From UBA2882 sp051877575 (lineage in GTDB: Bacteria > Bacillota > Clostridia > Lachnospirales > Lachnospiraceae), in the NCBI GenBank assembly GCA_051877575.1, contig JBJEJA010000046.1, forward strand, positions 1-64,000: a stretch of 64,000 nucleotides of DNA, in the 5' to 3' direction. Position 1 is the first letter of the stretch, and the number at the start of each line of letters is the position of its first letter. Of this stretch, positions 1 through 8,505 are shown piece by piece. Under the pieces are notes generated by a model. It saw only the letters and a list, made by a program, of their open reading frames with translations. It searched no databases and was not told the DNA's origin. Position numbers and translations under genes: made by a program.

Positions 1-1
1 C

Positions 2-103
2 GGATGTAAAAAAAGACATCGCTGCATGGATTGCGAAGGAGCAGTAAAGGCTTGGCTTCAGAATAAAATCGATGTAACTGTTGACATTACAACAAAACGA
101 TGA
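2..103 (+). CDS. C-terminal end of an unidentified cysteine-containing protein (partial)
   Basis: An open frame enters from the left edge and gives 33 residues before a TGA stop. The visible part begins GCKKRHRCMDCEGAV and ends in VDITTKR, with three cysteines that could belong to a small metal site. The family cannot be recognised from so little. The -35 element of the next promoter lies inside its last codons, so this gene and the next operon are packed tightly but probably transcribed separately. Confidence 0.5.
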   Translation, partial: GCKKRHRCMDCEGAVKAWLQNKIDVTVDITTKR

Positions 104-119
104 TATAGTACCTACTATA
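81..119 (+). promoter_or_regulatory. Strong sigma-A promoter with a palindrome over the -10 box
   Basis: TTGACA (81-86) and TATAGT (104-109) are separated by exactly 17 bp. The -10 box is the left arm of a perfect inverted repeat, TATAGTA-CC-TACTATA (104-119), which would span the -10 and the likely start site. This is the expected position for a repressor operator. The regulator is not visible in the window; HxlR- and MarR-type proteins bind palindromes of this kind, but that assignment is a guess. Confidence 0.7.
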
Positions 120-122
120 AGA

Positions 123-141
123 TGTAACCATAAAGGTTACA
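123..141 (+). promoter_or_regulatory. Leader inverted repeat (hairpin or second operator)
   Basis: TGTAACC-ataaa-GGTTACA is a perfect 7-bp inverted repeat with a 5-nt loop. It lies just downstream of the predicted transcription start and ends shortly before the AAGGAGG ribosome binding site of the first flavoprotein gene. It could be a second operator or an RNA hairpin at the 5' end of the message. Confidence 0.5.
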
Positions 142-163
142 AAAGTTTAAGGAGGTACTTATC

Positions 164-559
164 ATGCAGAAAGTAGTAGATTTTTTAAAGAAGAATCCGG
201 TGCAGTATTTGGCAACTGTAGGTCGTGATGGGAAGGCAAAATGTCGTCCGTTCATGTTTTGCTTTGAAAGAGAGGGAAAGCTTTGGTTTTGTACGAATAA
301 CACAAAAGATGTTTACATGGATATGCAGGAGAATCCGGAGGTAGAGGTTTCCGTTTCTTCTCCCGAATATGCATGGATCAGGCTTGCCGGTAAAGCAGTA
401 TTCGAGAATAACATGGAAGTGAAGGAAGCTTGTATGGCTAATCCTATTGTAAAAGGTCAGTATCAGGAAGCTGCGAATCCGATTTTTGAGGTGTTTTATC
501 TTGAGAATCCACATGGCGTGATTGCAGATTTCTCCGGCAATCCTCCCTATGAGTTTTAA
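164..559 (+). CDS. Pyridoxamine 5'-phosphate oxidase-fold flavoprotein
   Basis: The 131-residue protein has the small split-barrel layout of the PNPOx-like flavin-binding family: an N-terminal helix (VVDFLKKNP), a strand pair reading YLATVGRDGKAKCRPF, and later WFCTNNTKDVYMDM. Relatives bind FMN or F420 and act as small reductases or flavin carriers in the cytoplasm; substrates are mostly unknown. The start is set by AAGGAGG nine bases upstream. It is the first gene of a four-gene unit ending in a sirtuin and a macrodomain, so it may be the redox partner of that pair. The substrate is unknown; the fold assignment is firm. Confidence 0.85.
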   Translation: MQKVVDFLKKNPVQYLATVGRDGKAKCRPFMFCFEREGKLWFCTNNTKDVYMDMQENPEVEVSVSSPEYAWIRLAGKAVFENNMEVKEACMANPIVKGQYQEAANPIFEVFYLENPHGVIADFSGNPPYEF

Positions 560-578
560 TTGAAAACAAGGAAAAATA

Positions 579-608
579 CTTGCCCGGTGCATTTTCTCAC
601 TGGGCAAG
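579..608 (+). other. Intergenic hairpin without a U tract
   Basis: CTTGCCCGGTG (579-589) pairs with CACTGGGCAAG (598-608) over 11 positions with one G-U wobble and an 8-nt loop. No run of T follows, so it is not a standard intrinsic terminator. It may be an mRNA processing or stability element that adjusts expression between the first and second flavoprotein genes. Confidence 0.5.
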
Positions 609-631
609 AGTTATAAAAAGGGAGTGTTGTT

Positions 632-1240
632 ATGACAGGATACGAATATATAAAGGTCTTGGTAGAAAGTATGCACTCTACAACAGTTGCCACAATCGGA
701 AATGATGGATATCCTCAGACGCGAGTGATAGATATGATGTATTACGATGCAGCCGGCGTATACTTCCTTACAGCAAAAGGCAAGGCGTTTTATGAACAGC
801 TGATGAATCAGCAGTATATAGCTGTATCGGCAACAAAAGATAAAATGGCTGTGTCCCTCCGTGGAAAAGTAAAAAATATAGGTAAAAAGTATCTTGATGT
901 CATGTTTGAGAGAAATCCTTATATGAAAGCAATCTATCCTGAGAATACAAAAGAAGCTTTGGAAGTGTTCTGCCTGTATGAAGCACAGGGTGAATTTTTT
1001 GATATTAGTGTCCCGTCAAATATAGTTAGGGAAAGTATTGTAATTGGAGATGTTCAAAAGATTCAAATGGGTTATTTTGTGGGAAACGGATGCATAGGAT
1101 GTAAGCTATGCTACTCCGTATGTCCACAAAAGTGTATAGATATTTCAAAAAAGCCGGTTGTTATTGAACAGAATCACTGTCTGCGATGTGGAAGATGTGC
1201 AGAAATTTGTCCTAAGCAGACGATAAAGAAAAGGGGTTGA
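632..1240 (+). CDS. PNPOx-fold domain fused to a 2x[4Fe-4S] ferredoxin domain
   Basis: Residues 1 to about 145 form a second PNPOx-like flavin-binding domain (ATIGNDGYPQTRVIDMM, later AVSATKDKMAVSLRGK). Residues about 150-202 hold two ferredoxin motifs, CIGCKLCYSVCP and CLRCGRCAEICP, each with the CxxCxxCxxxCP spacing that binds a [4Fe-4S] cluster. The fusion suggests an iron-sulfur to flavin electron path in the cytoplasm. The start is supported by GGGAG upstream. The sirtuin gene begins seven bases after the stop. Domain content is clear; electron donor and final acceptor are unknown. Confidence 0.88.
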   Translation: MTGYEYIKVLVESMHSTTVATIGNDGYPQTRVIDMMYYDAAGVYFLTAKGKAFYEQLMNQQYIAVSATKDKMAVSLRGKVKNIGKKYLDVMFERNPYMKAIYPENTKEALEVFCLYEAQGEFFDISVPSNIVRESIVIGDVQKIQMGYFVGNGCIGCKLCYSVCPQKCIDISKKPVVIEQNHCLRCGRCAEICPKQTIKKRG

Positions 1241-1247
1241 TTGTATC

Positions 1248-2195
1248 ATGCAGATCGGAAACGGGCATGTGGACTGGCAGCGTTTTTTGTGCGGTACACC
1301 TGCGAAAGATTATATTTTTCAAAAGGAACCCTATGAGAAGAAAATCAGAAGAGCATCAGAAATGATGAAGAATGCCGATGCGGTTCTGATTGGTGCAGGC
1401 GCAGGTGCTTCAACAGCGGCGGGGCTTCATTATGGCGGAAAAAGATTTACCGACAACTTTGGCGAGTTCATTGAAAAGTATGGAAGCCGGTCTATGACGG
1501 ATATGTATGCAGCAGGATTTTATCCTTTTCCTACAGAGGAAGCGAAGTGGGGATATTGGTCAAAACATGCACTTTTAAATCGCTTTTTGCCTCCCGCATT
1601 GCCAATGTACCGGCAGCTTTTTGAACTGGTAAAGGATCTGGAATATTTTGTTATTACAACAAATGTGGATTGGCAGTTTCCCAAAGCCGGTTTTGCCGAA
1701 GCAAGATTCTTTGCGACACAGGGAGATTATGGGAAAATCCAGTGTGAAAGAGGCTGCCATCCGAAAACTTATGATGCGGAGAAATTATTCAGACAGATGG
1801 ATGGGGCAAGAGCGGATTGTCTGATTCCGTCCGAACTGGTTCCGAAGTGTCCTGTATGCGGTGGCAGAATGGCGATGCATCTTAGATGTGACGGGTATTT
1901 TGTTGAGGATGAAGCGTGGCATGAAGCGGCTGACAGATATGCGGACTTCCTGAACAAGTATCAGGATAAAAAAGTTGTTTTACTTGAATTGGGAGTGGGC
2001 TTTAATACGCCCGTTATCATAAGATTCCCGTTTGAAAAGATGGTCAGGGAGAATGAATCATACAGTCTCATCAGACTGAATATGGATGAGTCTGTTGTCC
2101 CGGAAAGTTTTGGGACAAGGGCAGTAGGAATTGGCGGGAATATGGTTGAGGTGATATCGGATCTGAAGGAGCAATTGGAGAATGAACCAGGATGA
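1248..2195 (+). CDS. SirTM-like (class M) sirtuin, probable protein ADP-ribosyltransferase
   Basis: The 315-residue protein has the sirtuin NAD-binding motif GAGAGAS (residues about 50-56), the TTNVDWQF segment in place of canonical TQNID, and zinc-ribbon cysteines (IQCERGC, then CPVCGGRM). Where deacetylating sirtuins have the catalytic His-Gly, this protein reads FATQGDY, with Gln at residue 158. Replacement of that histidine by glutamine marks class M sirtuins, which in Staphylococcus and Streptococcus ADP-ribosylate a lipoylated GcvH-like carrier. No GcvH-like carrier or lipoate ligase is present here, so the target must be something else or encoded elsewhere. The gene overlaps the macrodomain gene by 14 bases, which indicates coupled translation. 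Confidence 0.85.
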   Translation: MQIGNGHVDWQRFLCGTPAKDYIFQKEPYEKKIRRASEMMKNADAVLIGAGAGASTAAGLHYGGKRFTDNFGEFIEKYGSRSMTDMYAAGFYPFPTEEAKWGYWSKHALLNRFLPPALPMYRQLFELVKDLEYFVITTNVDWQFPKAGFAEARFFATQGDYGKIQCERGCHPKTYDAEKLFRQMDGARADCLIPSELVPKCPVCGGRMAMHLRCDGYFVEDEAWHEAADRYADFLNKYQDKKVVLLELGVGFNTPVIIRFPFEKMVRENESYSLIRLNMDESVVPESFGTRAVGIGGNMVEVISDLKEQLENEPG

Positions 2196-2964
2196 GAGAA
2201 GATTGTATTTAATAAAATATCTTTTAAAAGAAAAAATCCGATTTCGGAATATTCAAATACCGAGTGAGACGCAGGGACAGCGGGATTTACTTCGTTCACT
2301 TATGAATGTGCGGATGCCGGAGCCTGTGGATGATGAATTCCTCAGGATCCAGGATGAATACCTGCGGGAGAGAAATATAGAGCGGGGAATAACGGATGCC
2401 GGCTGTCTTACGCCTGTGGAGTCGGACGATAGATTGTATATCTGGCAGGGAGATATCACAACCCTGAAATGTGATGCAATTGTAAATGCCTGCAACAGTC
2501 AGATGCTTGGCTGTTTCTCGCCGATGCATGCCTGTATCGATAATTTTATTCATACGTATGCCGGAATTCAGTTAAGACTTGAAATGAATGAGATGATGGA
2601 AAAGCAGGGACACGAAGAACCTGCCGGGCAGGCAAAAATCACTTCCGGTTATAATCTTCCCGCAAAGTTTATTCTCCATACGGTGGGACCTGTTATTCGG
2701 CAGGTTGTTACGGAGGAAGATGAGAGATTGCTTGCAAGTTGTTATGAGGAATGTTTAAAACTTGCATCCGATCGGGGAGCGGAGTCGATTGCGTTCTGCT
2801 GTTTGTCTACAGGAGTCTTTCGGTTCCCGCAGCAGAGAGCGGCAGAGATTGCAACGGAGACGGTGAAATCGTTTTTGGAATCCGATACGAGAATCCGAAA
2901 AGTGATTTTCAATGTGTTTCAGGATGAAGATTTCAGAATATACAATGGGATTCTAAGAATGTGA
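2182..2964 (+). CDS. Zinc-type macrodomain protein, probable ADP-ribosyl hydrolase
   Basis: The 260-residue protein has an N-terminal helical part and a macrodomain from about residue 75. GDITTLKCDAIVNACN matches the ADP-ribose-binding strand, followed by QMLGCFSPMHACIDNFIH. The C-x4-H-x-C cluster in that segment is the mark of the zinc-containing macrodomains found beside class M sirtuins, which remove the ADP-ribose their partner adds. AGQAKITSGYNLP and the FCCLSTGVFRFP segment, which lines the ADP-ribose phosphates, are also present. AAGGAG lies nine bases before the ATG, inside the sirtuin gene. The pair would make a reversible modification cycle; the protein target is not known. Confidence 0.88.
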   Translation: MNQDERRLYLIKYLLKEKIRFRNIQIPSETQGQRDLLRSLMNVRMPEPVDDEFLRIQDEYLRERNIERGITDAGCLTPVESDDRLYIWQGDITTLKCDAIVNACNSQMLGCFSPMHACIDNFIHTYAGIQLRLEMNEMMEKQGHEEPAGQAKITSGYNLPAKFILHTVGPVIRQVVTEEDERLLASCYEECLKLASDRGAESIAFCCLSTGVFRFPQQRAAEIATETVKSFLESDTRIRKVIFNVFQDEDFRIYNGILRM

Positions 2965-3110
2965 CCGGAAAGAAAATATATTCAATTTATGAAGTTATGA
3001 CTTTTTTTATAATTTCATCACACTTTGGACACAATTCATGCTTATGATAATAATCAGATAGTTGAACCACAACTCACTATCTCCCCCCTCATAAGAATTC
3101 AAACGAAAAG

Positions 3111-3134
3111 CCCGGCTTCCCCGCCGGGTTTTTT
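3111..3134 (+). terminator. Intrinsic terminator of the sirtuin-macrodomain operon
   Basis: CCCGGC (3111-3116) pairs with GCCGGG (3123-3128) around a 6-nt loop, followed by six T. A run of A precedes the stem. It separates the accessory operon from murE. Confidence 0.9.
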
Positions 3135-3166
3135 GTTGCACGCAAAAAACCACTTCAGAATATATC

Positions 3167-3211
3167 TTGTACACCAATTGAAAAAACCTACTATATGTGC
3201 TATCCTATAAT
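3167..3211 (+). promoter_or_regulatory. Probable promoter region of the murE operon
   Basis: TTGTAC (3167-3172) and TACTAT (3189-3194) are 16 bp apart. A better -10 match, TATAAT (3206-3211), has no -35 at 17 bp, only TTGAAA 22 bp upstream. One or both may be used to transcribe the long housekeeping operon that starts at 3264. Confidence 0.45.
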
Positions 3212-3263
3212 AGATTAGGTTTTGCTCGCTCCGTGCGGAGAAAAGAGCGGAAAGCGTGATGAT

Positions 3264-4775
3264 ATGACAGATTGCAAAAGCTTACTGAAGGATATTGAAT
3301 ATAAGGTATTAAAAGGCAGTACGGATCGGCAGATTTCGTCGGTTGTATACAATTCCGACAATGTGGAAAAGGATAGCCTGTTTATCTGCATCGTGGGAGC
3401 CAAATTCGATGCCCACGAAAAGGCGGCCGAGGCCGCAGAGAAAGGAGCCGCTGTTCTGGTGGTCAGCCGCGAGGTGGAATTACCGGCAGATACGGATGTG
3501 ACGGTGATTCTGGTGGAAGATACCAGATATGCCATGGCATTTATCAGTGCGGCATATTTCGGGCATCCTGCGGATCGGTTGAAGGTTATCGGTGTGACGG
3601 GGACCAAAGGCAAGACCACAACCACTTATCTGGTAAAATCCATTTTGGAGCATGCCGGTCACAAAGTGGGATTGGTGGGAACCATTGAGGCAATCATCGG
3701 AGAGAAAAAGATCCCGGCCAACAATACGACACCGGAATCCTATATTTTACAGAAGTATTTCAGGGAAATGGCAGATGCGGGCTGCGATATGGTTGTGATG
3801 GAGGTTTCCTCTCAGGGACTGATGCAGCATCGTACCCAGGGGTTTACTTTTGAACTGGGGATTTTCACCAATATAGAGCCTGACCACATCGGTCCGGGTG
3901 AGCATAAGGATTTTGAAGATTATATGCGCTGTAAGGGGCTGTTGTTCAAACAGTGCAGAAAAGGGATTGTCAATTGCGATGACGCACATTGGGAGGCTGT
4001 TACCCGGGGTCATACCTGTGAACTGGAGACTTATGGGTTTTCTGACAAAGCGGATCTGTATGCGGATGATGTGAGGCTGCTGCAGGGCGAAGGCTTTTTG
4101 GGGGTGGATTTTAGGGTAAAAGGATTGATGGATTTTGAAGTGCAGTTCCATTCCCCCGGTCGATTCAGCGTATACAATGCATTGACTGCCATTGCCATCT
4201 GCCGTCATTTTGATATTCCGGTAACGGTGATGCAGGAGGCATTAAAGGAAGCGAGCGTTAAGGGCAGGATTGAGCTGATCAGGATTTCAAAAGACTATAC
4301 CCTGATGATCGATTATGCCCACAATGCCATGGCATTGGAAAGTCTGCTGACGACTTTAAAGGAGTATGAACCCAAGCGTCTCGTGTGCCTGTTCGGCTGC
4401 GGCGGAAACCGCTCGAAACTTCGCAGATATGAGATGGGAGAGGTCAGCGGAAAGCTGGCGGATCTGACGGTTATTACATCGGATAATCCCCGGTTTGAGA
4501 AACCGCAGGATATTATCGACGATATTAAGACGGGTATCGGAAAAACCGATGGCAGGTATATTGAGATCATTGACAGGCGGGAAGCCATTGCATATGTGAT
4601 TAAGTATGCAAAGCCCGGAGATGTCATTGTTCTGGCCGGAAAAGGGCATGAGGATTATCAGGAAATCGAAGGGAAGAAATATCCCATGGATGAGCGGGAC
4701 ATCATAGCGGATGTGCTGGCAGGAAGACAGCTGCCGCCTGCAAATGCGGATGAGCTGGCTGTAAAAGCAAATTGA
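3264..4775 (+). CDS. murE: UDP-N-acetylmuramoyl-L-alanyl-D-glutamate--2,6-diaminopimelate ligase
   Basis: MurE adds meso-diaminopimelate to UDP-MurNAc-L-Ala-D-Glu in cytoplasmic peptidoglycan precursor synthesis, using ATP. The Mur ligase P-loop GVTGTKGKTTTTYL is present, as are the central NTTPES and EPDHIG segments. DNPR at residues 407-410 is the motif that selects meso-diaminopimelate over lysine. The ATG at 3264 is chosen because it gives 503 residues, close to the family length; an in-frame TTG at 3222 would add 14 residues without a ribosome binding site. It heads the operon running to rpe, and priA follows after 15 bases. It lies far from the rest of the dcw genes, which begin near 19.7 kb. 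Confidence 0.96.
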   Translation: MTDCKSLLKDIEYKVLKGSTDRQISSVVYNSDNVEKDSLFICIVGAKFDAHEKAAEAAEKGAAVLVVSREVELPADTDVTVILVEDTRYAMAFISAAYFGHPADRLKVIGVTGTKGKTTTTYLVKSILEHAGHKVGLVGTIEAIIGEKKIPANNTTPESYILQKYFREMADAGCDMVVMEVSSQGLMQHRTQGFTFELGIFTNIEPDHIGPGEHKDFEDYMRCKGLLFKQCRKGIVNCDDAHWEAVTRGHTCELETYGFSDKADLYADDVRLLQGEGFLGVDFRVKGLMDFEVQFHSPGRFSVYNALTAIAICRHFDIPVTVMQEALKEASVKGRIELIRISKDYTLMIDYAHNAMALESLLTTLKEYEPKRLVCLFGCGGNRSKLRRYEMGEVSGKLADLTVITSDNPRFEKPQDIIDDIKTGIGKTDGRYIEIIDRREAIAYVIKYAKPGDVIVLAGKGHEDYQEIEGKKYPMDERDIIADVLAGRQLPPANADELAVKAN

Positions 4776-4790
4776 CAGGAAGGAAACAGT

Positions 4791-7040
4791 GTGGAAGGTA
4801 AATACGCGAATATCTGTGTAGATATTTCCCATGAAAAAGTAGACAGACCTTTTCAATATAAAGTGCCGCAGGAACTGCGGGATAAATTGGAACCGGGCAT
4901 GCAGGTGTTCATTCCTTTCGGAAAAGGCAACAAGCAGATCAAAGGCTTTGTGCTGGAACTGACCGATGTTTCGGAATATCCCGATGAATTGTGCAAAGAG
5001 ATTGCAGGCATTGTGGAGGGCGGTATTTCCGCAGAAGGACGTTCCGTCGCTTTGGCGGCATGGATGCGTGCCAACTACGGTTCAACGTTGATTGCGGCAT
5101 TAAAAACCGTACTCCCGGTCAAAGAGCAGATCAGGCAGATTCCTCAGAGAGAAATTTTCCTGAATATTTCGGAAGAGGAGAGAAAAAGGCTGATCGAAGA
5201 GGCGGAGCACAGACATCATGTGGCAAAGCAAAGGCTCTTGGAAGCCTTTGACGGGGTGGAGTCCTTATCCTACGGATTTGTCACGGCGCAGCTTGGCGTT
5301 TCGGCAAAGACCCTGCAGACTATGGAAAATCAGGGAACTGTCAGAATAGAAAGTAAGACGGTTTACCGCAATCCGGTCAAAGCGGATTCGTCGATACGGA
5401 TCAAGCCTGTTCTTTCGGCAAAACAGCAGGAAATCGTGGATGTATTTTGTAAGGATTATGAAAATCAGGTCAGAAAGACGTATTTGCTGTATGGAATTAC
5501 CGGAAGCGGAAAAACTGAAGTATATATGGAAATGATCGCAGAGGTGCTTGCCCGGGGGAAAGAGGCGATTGTCCTGATACCGGAAATTGCACTGACCTAC
5601 CAGACGGTGCTGCGGTTTTATAAGCGGTTTGGAGATAAAATTTCCGTTATCCATTCCCGTTTATCCAAAGGAGAGCGCTATGACCAGTTTGAGCGGGCAA
5701 AGCGCGGAGAGATACAGATTATGATCGGACCCAGAAGCGCATTGTTTACACCTTTCCGAAATCTGGGACTGATTATCATAGATGAAGAGCATGAGAACAG
5801 CTATAAAAGCGACGGCATGCCCAAATATCATGCAAGGGAAACGGCAGAATATATAGCCGGTCAGCAGAACGCCAGTCTGGTGCTTGGCTCTGCGACGCCT
5901 TCCGTAACGGCCTATTACAAGGCAATGAAGGGGGAATACGGCTTTTTCCGTCTGCCCGACCGGTTTGGAGGAAGGCAGCTTCCGACGGTTCATACGGTGG
6001 ATTTAAGGGAAGAACTCCATGCGGGCAACCGCAGTATTTTTTCCAGACTTCTTTATGACAAAATGAAAGAGCGGCTGGAAAAGAGGGAACAGACGATGCT
6101 GTTTTTAAACCGCAGGGGATATGCGGGATTTGTGACCTGCCGCAGCTGCGGTTATGTGGCAAAATGTCCTCATTGCGATATTTCCCTGACCGAACACGGC
6201 AGAAATAAACTGGTCTGCCATTATTGCGGTTATGAGATGCCGGCATTGCGGCTTTGTCCGGAATGCGGTTCCAAATATATAACAGGGTTCAAGGTGGGCA
6301 CCGAACAGGTGGAGGAGCGGATCAAAGAGATGTTTCCGTCAGCCAGAGTCCTTCGGATGGATAAGGATACCACATCCAAAAAGGATGATTATGAAAAAAT
6401 CCTGTCCGCATTTGCCAATGAGGAAGCGGACATTCTCATCGGAACCCAGATGATCGTCAAGGGACATGATTTCCCGGGGGTTACGCTGGTGGGTGTGCTG
6501 GCGGCGGATTTGTCTCTTTCGGCAGGGGATTACCGGGCATCGGAGCGGACTTTCCAGCTTCTGACTCAGGCAGTCGGAAGGGCAGGAAGAGGAAAAATGC
6601 CGGGAGAAGCGGTGATCCAGACCTATCAGCCGGAGCATTATGCGGTTGTCCATGCGGCCGGTCAGGATTATGAAGGATTTTATGAAGAAGAGATTGCATA
6701 CCGGAAGGTCTGCGGTTATCCGCCGGTCAATCATATGTTGGCAGTGCTTTTTACTTCGGGGCACGAAAAGCAGCTGACCGATGCGGTAAATGAAATTGCC
6801 CGGGAACTGAGAGGCGTGGCGGCAGAAAATGCGGGTAAACCATGGCGTATTATCGGGCCGGCGGATGCGACCATCGCCAGGATCAGTGATGCCTATCGGA
6901 AAATGATCTACATTCGCCATGAAGATTATCATGAACTGGTCAGGGCGAAGGATGATATTGAACGAATCATGGAAGAGAAAAAGAAAGAATATGCGGGATG
7001 TACCGTTTATTTTGATTTTGACCCGATGAACGGATATTAA
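4791..7040 (+). CDS. priA: Primosomal protein N' (replication restart helicase)
   Basis: PriA is a 3'-to-5' superfamily 2 helicase that recognises stalled forks and reloads the replicative helicase. The 749-residue protein has the N-terminal fork-binding domain (YANICVDISHEKVDRPFQY), Walker A GITGSGKTEVY, the Walker B DEEH, and a zinc-binding insert with paired cysteines (CRSCGYVAKCPHC, then CHYCGYEM and CPECGS). The helicase C lobe includes GTQMIVKGHDFP and QAVGRAGRG. It starts with GTG, set by an AGGAAGG site upstream. Length and domain order are as usual for Firmicutes. Confidence 0.96.
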   Translation: MEGKYANICVDISHEKVDRPFQYKVPQELRDKLEPGMQVFIPFGKGNKQIKGFVLELTDVSEYPDELCKEIAGIVEGGISAEGRSVALAAWMRANYGSTLIAALKTVLPVKEQIRQIPQREIFLNISEEERKRLIEEAEHRHHVAKQRLLEAFDGVESLSYGFVTAQLGVSAKTLQTMENQGTVRIESKTVYRNPVKADSSIRIKPVLSAKQQEIVDVFCKDYENQVRKTYLLYGITGSGKTEVYMEMIAEVLARGKEAIVLIPEIALTYQTVLRFYKRFGDKISVIHSRLSKGERYDQFERAKRGEIQIMIGPRSALFTPFRNLGLIIIDEEHENSYKSDGMPKYHARETAEYIAGQQNASLVLGSATPSVTAYYKAMKGEYGFFRLPDRFGGRQLPTVHTVDLREELHAGNRSIFSRLLYDKMKERLEKREQTMLFLNRRGYAGFVTCRSCGYVAKCPHCDISLTEHGRNKLVCHYCGYEMPALRLCPECGSKYITGFKVGTEQVEERIKEMFPSARVLRMDKDTTSKKDDYEKILSAFANEEADILIGTQMIVKGHDFPGVTLVGVLAADLSLSAGDYRASERTFQLLTQAVGRAGRGKMPGEAVIQTYQPEHYAVVHAAGQDYEGFYEEEIAYRKVCGYPPVNHMLAVLFTSGHEKQLTDAVNEIARELRGVAAENAGKPWRIIGPADATIARISDAYRKMIYIRHEDYHELVRAKDDIERIMEEKKKEYAGCTVYFDFDPMNGY

Positions 7041-7054
7041 GGAGGAAGAGCCAA

Positions 7055-7549
7055 ATGGCAATCAGAACCATCAGAGAAATCGGAGATCCGGTTTTGAGCA
7101 AAAAATGTAAAGAAGTAAAGGAAATGACGGAGCGCACCAGAGAACTGATCGATGATATGTTTGAGACCATGTATGAGGCGGACGGTGTAGGACTTGCAGC
7201 ACCTCAGGTCGGGATTCTCAAACGCATCTGTGTCATCGATACGGGCGACGATCCGATTTTACTGATTAATCCCAGAGTCATAGAGACCAGCGGAGAGCAG
7301 ACCGGACATGAAGGATGCCTTTCGGTACCGGGAAAGAGCGGCGTTGTGACCAGACCCAATTATGTGAAGGTCGTTGCACTCAATGAGGAGATGGAACCCA
7401 TCGAGGTGGAGGGAACCGAACTGTTGGCAAGAGCGCTGATGCATGAAATCGATCATCTGGACGGCCATATGTATACGGAACTGGTAGAAGGACCCTTATA
7501 CGAAGTGGGAAGCGGAGATGACGAAGCATATTTTGAGGAAGACGAATAG
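7055..7549 (+). CDS. def: Peptide deformylase
   Basis: Peptide deformylase removes the formyl group from the first methionine of new proteins, using a bound metal ion. All three family motifs are present: GVGLAAPQVG, EGCLSVPG with the metal-binding Cys88, and HEIDH with His130, catalytic Glu131 and His134. At 164 residues it is a normal length. AAGGAGG lies upstream of the ATG. It is followed by fmt, which adds the formyl group that this enzyme later removes. The C-terminal tail is acidic (SGDDEAYFEEDE). Confidence 0.96.
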   Translation: MAIRTIREIGDPVLSKKCKEVKEMTERTRELIDDMFETMYEADGVGLAAPQVGILKRICVIDTGDDPILLINPRVIETSGEQTGHEGCLSVPGKSGVVTRPNYVKVVALNEEMEPIEVEGTELLARALMHEIDHLDGHMYTELVEGPLYEVGSGDDEAYFEEDE

Positions 7550-7563
7550 AGAGTGAGAGACGG

Positions 7564-8487
7564 ATGAAAGTAATATATATGGGAACGCCGGATTTTGCGG
7601 TGGGACCTTTGGAAGCAATCATACAGGCGGGACATGAAGTGACGGCAGTCGTTACCCAGCCCGATAAGCCCAAAGGCAGAGGAAAAGAAATGGCGGCTTC
7701 ACCGGTAAAGGTATGTGCGTTAAAGTATAATATCCCGGTCCTGACGCCGGTTAAAATCAAAGCAGAAGAAGCAGTTGAAAAGCTAAGGGAATATCCCGCT
7801 GATATATTTGTGGTGGCTGCGTTCGGACAGATCCTGTCGGAAGAAATCCTGCAGATGCCCAAATACGGATGTATCAATATTCACGCTTCCCTGCTGCCGG
7901 AGTACAGAGGGGCGGCGCCCATACAGTGGAGTATCATTGACGGCAAAAAGGAGACGGGGATCACCATCATGCAGATGGACCGGGGGTTGGATACGGGAGA
8001 TATCCTGTTTCAGAAAAAAGTTCCCATTACGCCTGAAGATACGGGAGAAAGCCTGTTTGATAAGCTGGCCCGGACCGGATCGGAATTTATCACGGAAGCG
8101 CTTCTAAAAATCGAAAAGGGAGATGTACATCCCGTCAAACAGGATGATGAGAAAAGCAGTTATGCAAAAATGCTGACCAAGGCTGTGGGAAAAATCGATT
8201 GGAATAAGAGTGCCGTAGAGATTGAGCGTCTGGTCAGAGGATTAAATTCATGGCCCAGTGCATATACGGAATATAAGGGGAAACAATTAAAAATCTGGAA
8301 AGCCGAGGTCATGCCGGCGATGGAGGGCGCACCGGGAACCATAGCCAAAGTGACCAAAGATCAGGTCATTGTCTGTACCGGAGACGGTGCACTTGCCCTG
8401 GAGGAAATTCAATTAGAGGGCAAAAAAAGAATGCGTACAAAAGAGTTCCTTTTGGGACGGTCATTTGAGGAGGGAGAAGTGCTGTAA
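7564..8487 (+). CDS. fmt: Methionyl-tRNA formyltransferase
   Basis: Fmt transfers a formyl group from 10-formyltetrahydrofolate to initiator Met-tRNA. The N-terminal Rossmann part opens VIYMGTPDFAVGPLEA. The catalytic loop reads INIHASLLPEYRGAAPIQW, with the Asn-His pair and the SLLP signature, and is followed by TGITIMQMDRGLDTGDI. The smaller C-terminal tRNA-binding domain follows to residue 307. It sits 14 bases after def, the usual pairing. Confidence 0.96.
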   Translation: MKVIYMGTPDFAVGPLEAIIQAGHEVTAVVTQPDKPKGRGKEMAASPVKVCALKYNIPVLTPVKIKAEEAVEKLREYPADIFVVAAFGQILSEEILQMPKYGCINIHASLLPEYRGAAPIQWSIIDGKKETGITIMQMDRGLDTGDILFQKKVPITPEDTGESLFDKLARTGSEFITEALLKIEKGDVHPVKQDDEKSSYAKMLTKAVGKIDWNKSAVEIERLVRGLNSWPSAYTEYKGKQLKIWKAEVMPAMEGAPGTIAKVTKDQVIVCTGDGALALEEIQLEGKKRMRTKEFLLGRSFEEGEVL

Positions 8488-8505
8488 AGAAAGGAAGGAA
8501 GATCT

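Larger units (their letters stand above)
2965..3263 (+). other. Intergenic region between the macrodomain gene and murE
   Basis: This stretch of about 300 bases holds the terminator of the sirtuin operon and the promoter region of the murE operon, annotated separately. A 61-codon frame within it has no ribosome binding site and runs through the terminator, so it is not called as a gene. Confidence 0.7.

Noticed and set aside
3025..3210. 61-codon plus-strand frame between the macrodomain gene and murE
   Set aside because: It has no ribosome binding site and reads through the terminator stem; composition is not protein-like.
3178..3211. TTGAAA and TATAAT 22 bp apart before murE, resembling the spoIIG-type spacing
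   Set aside because: murE is vegetative, no Spo0A-like box overlaps the -35, and another promoter with normal spacing lies just upstream.
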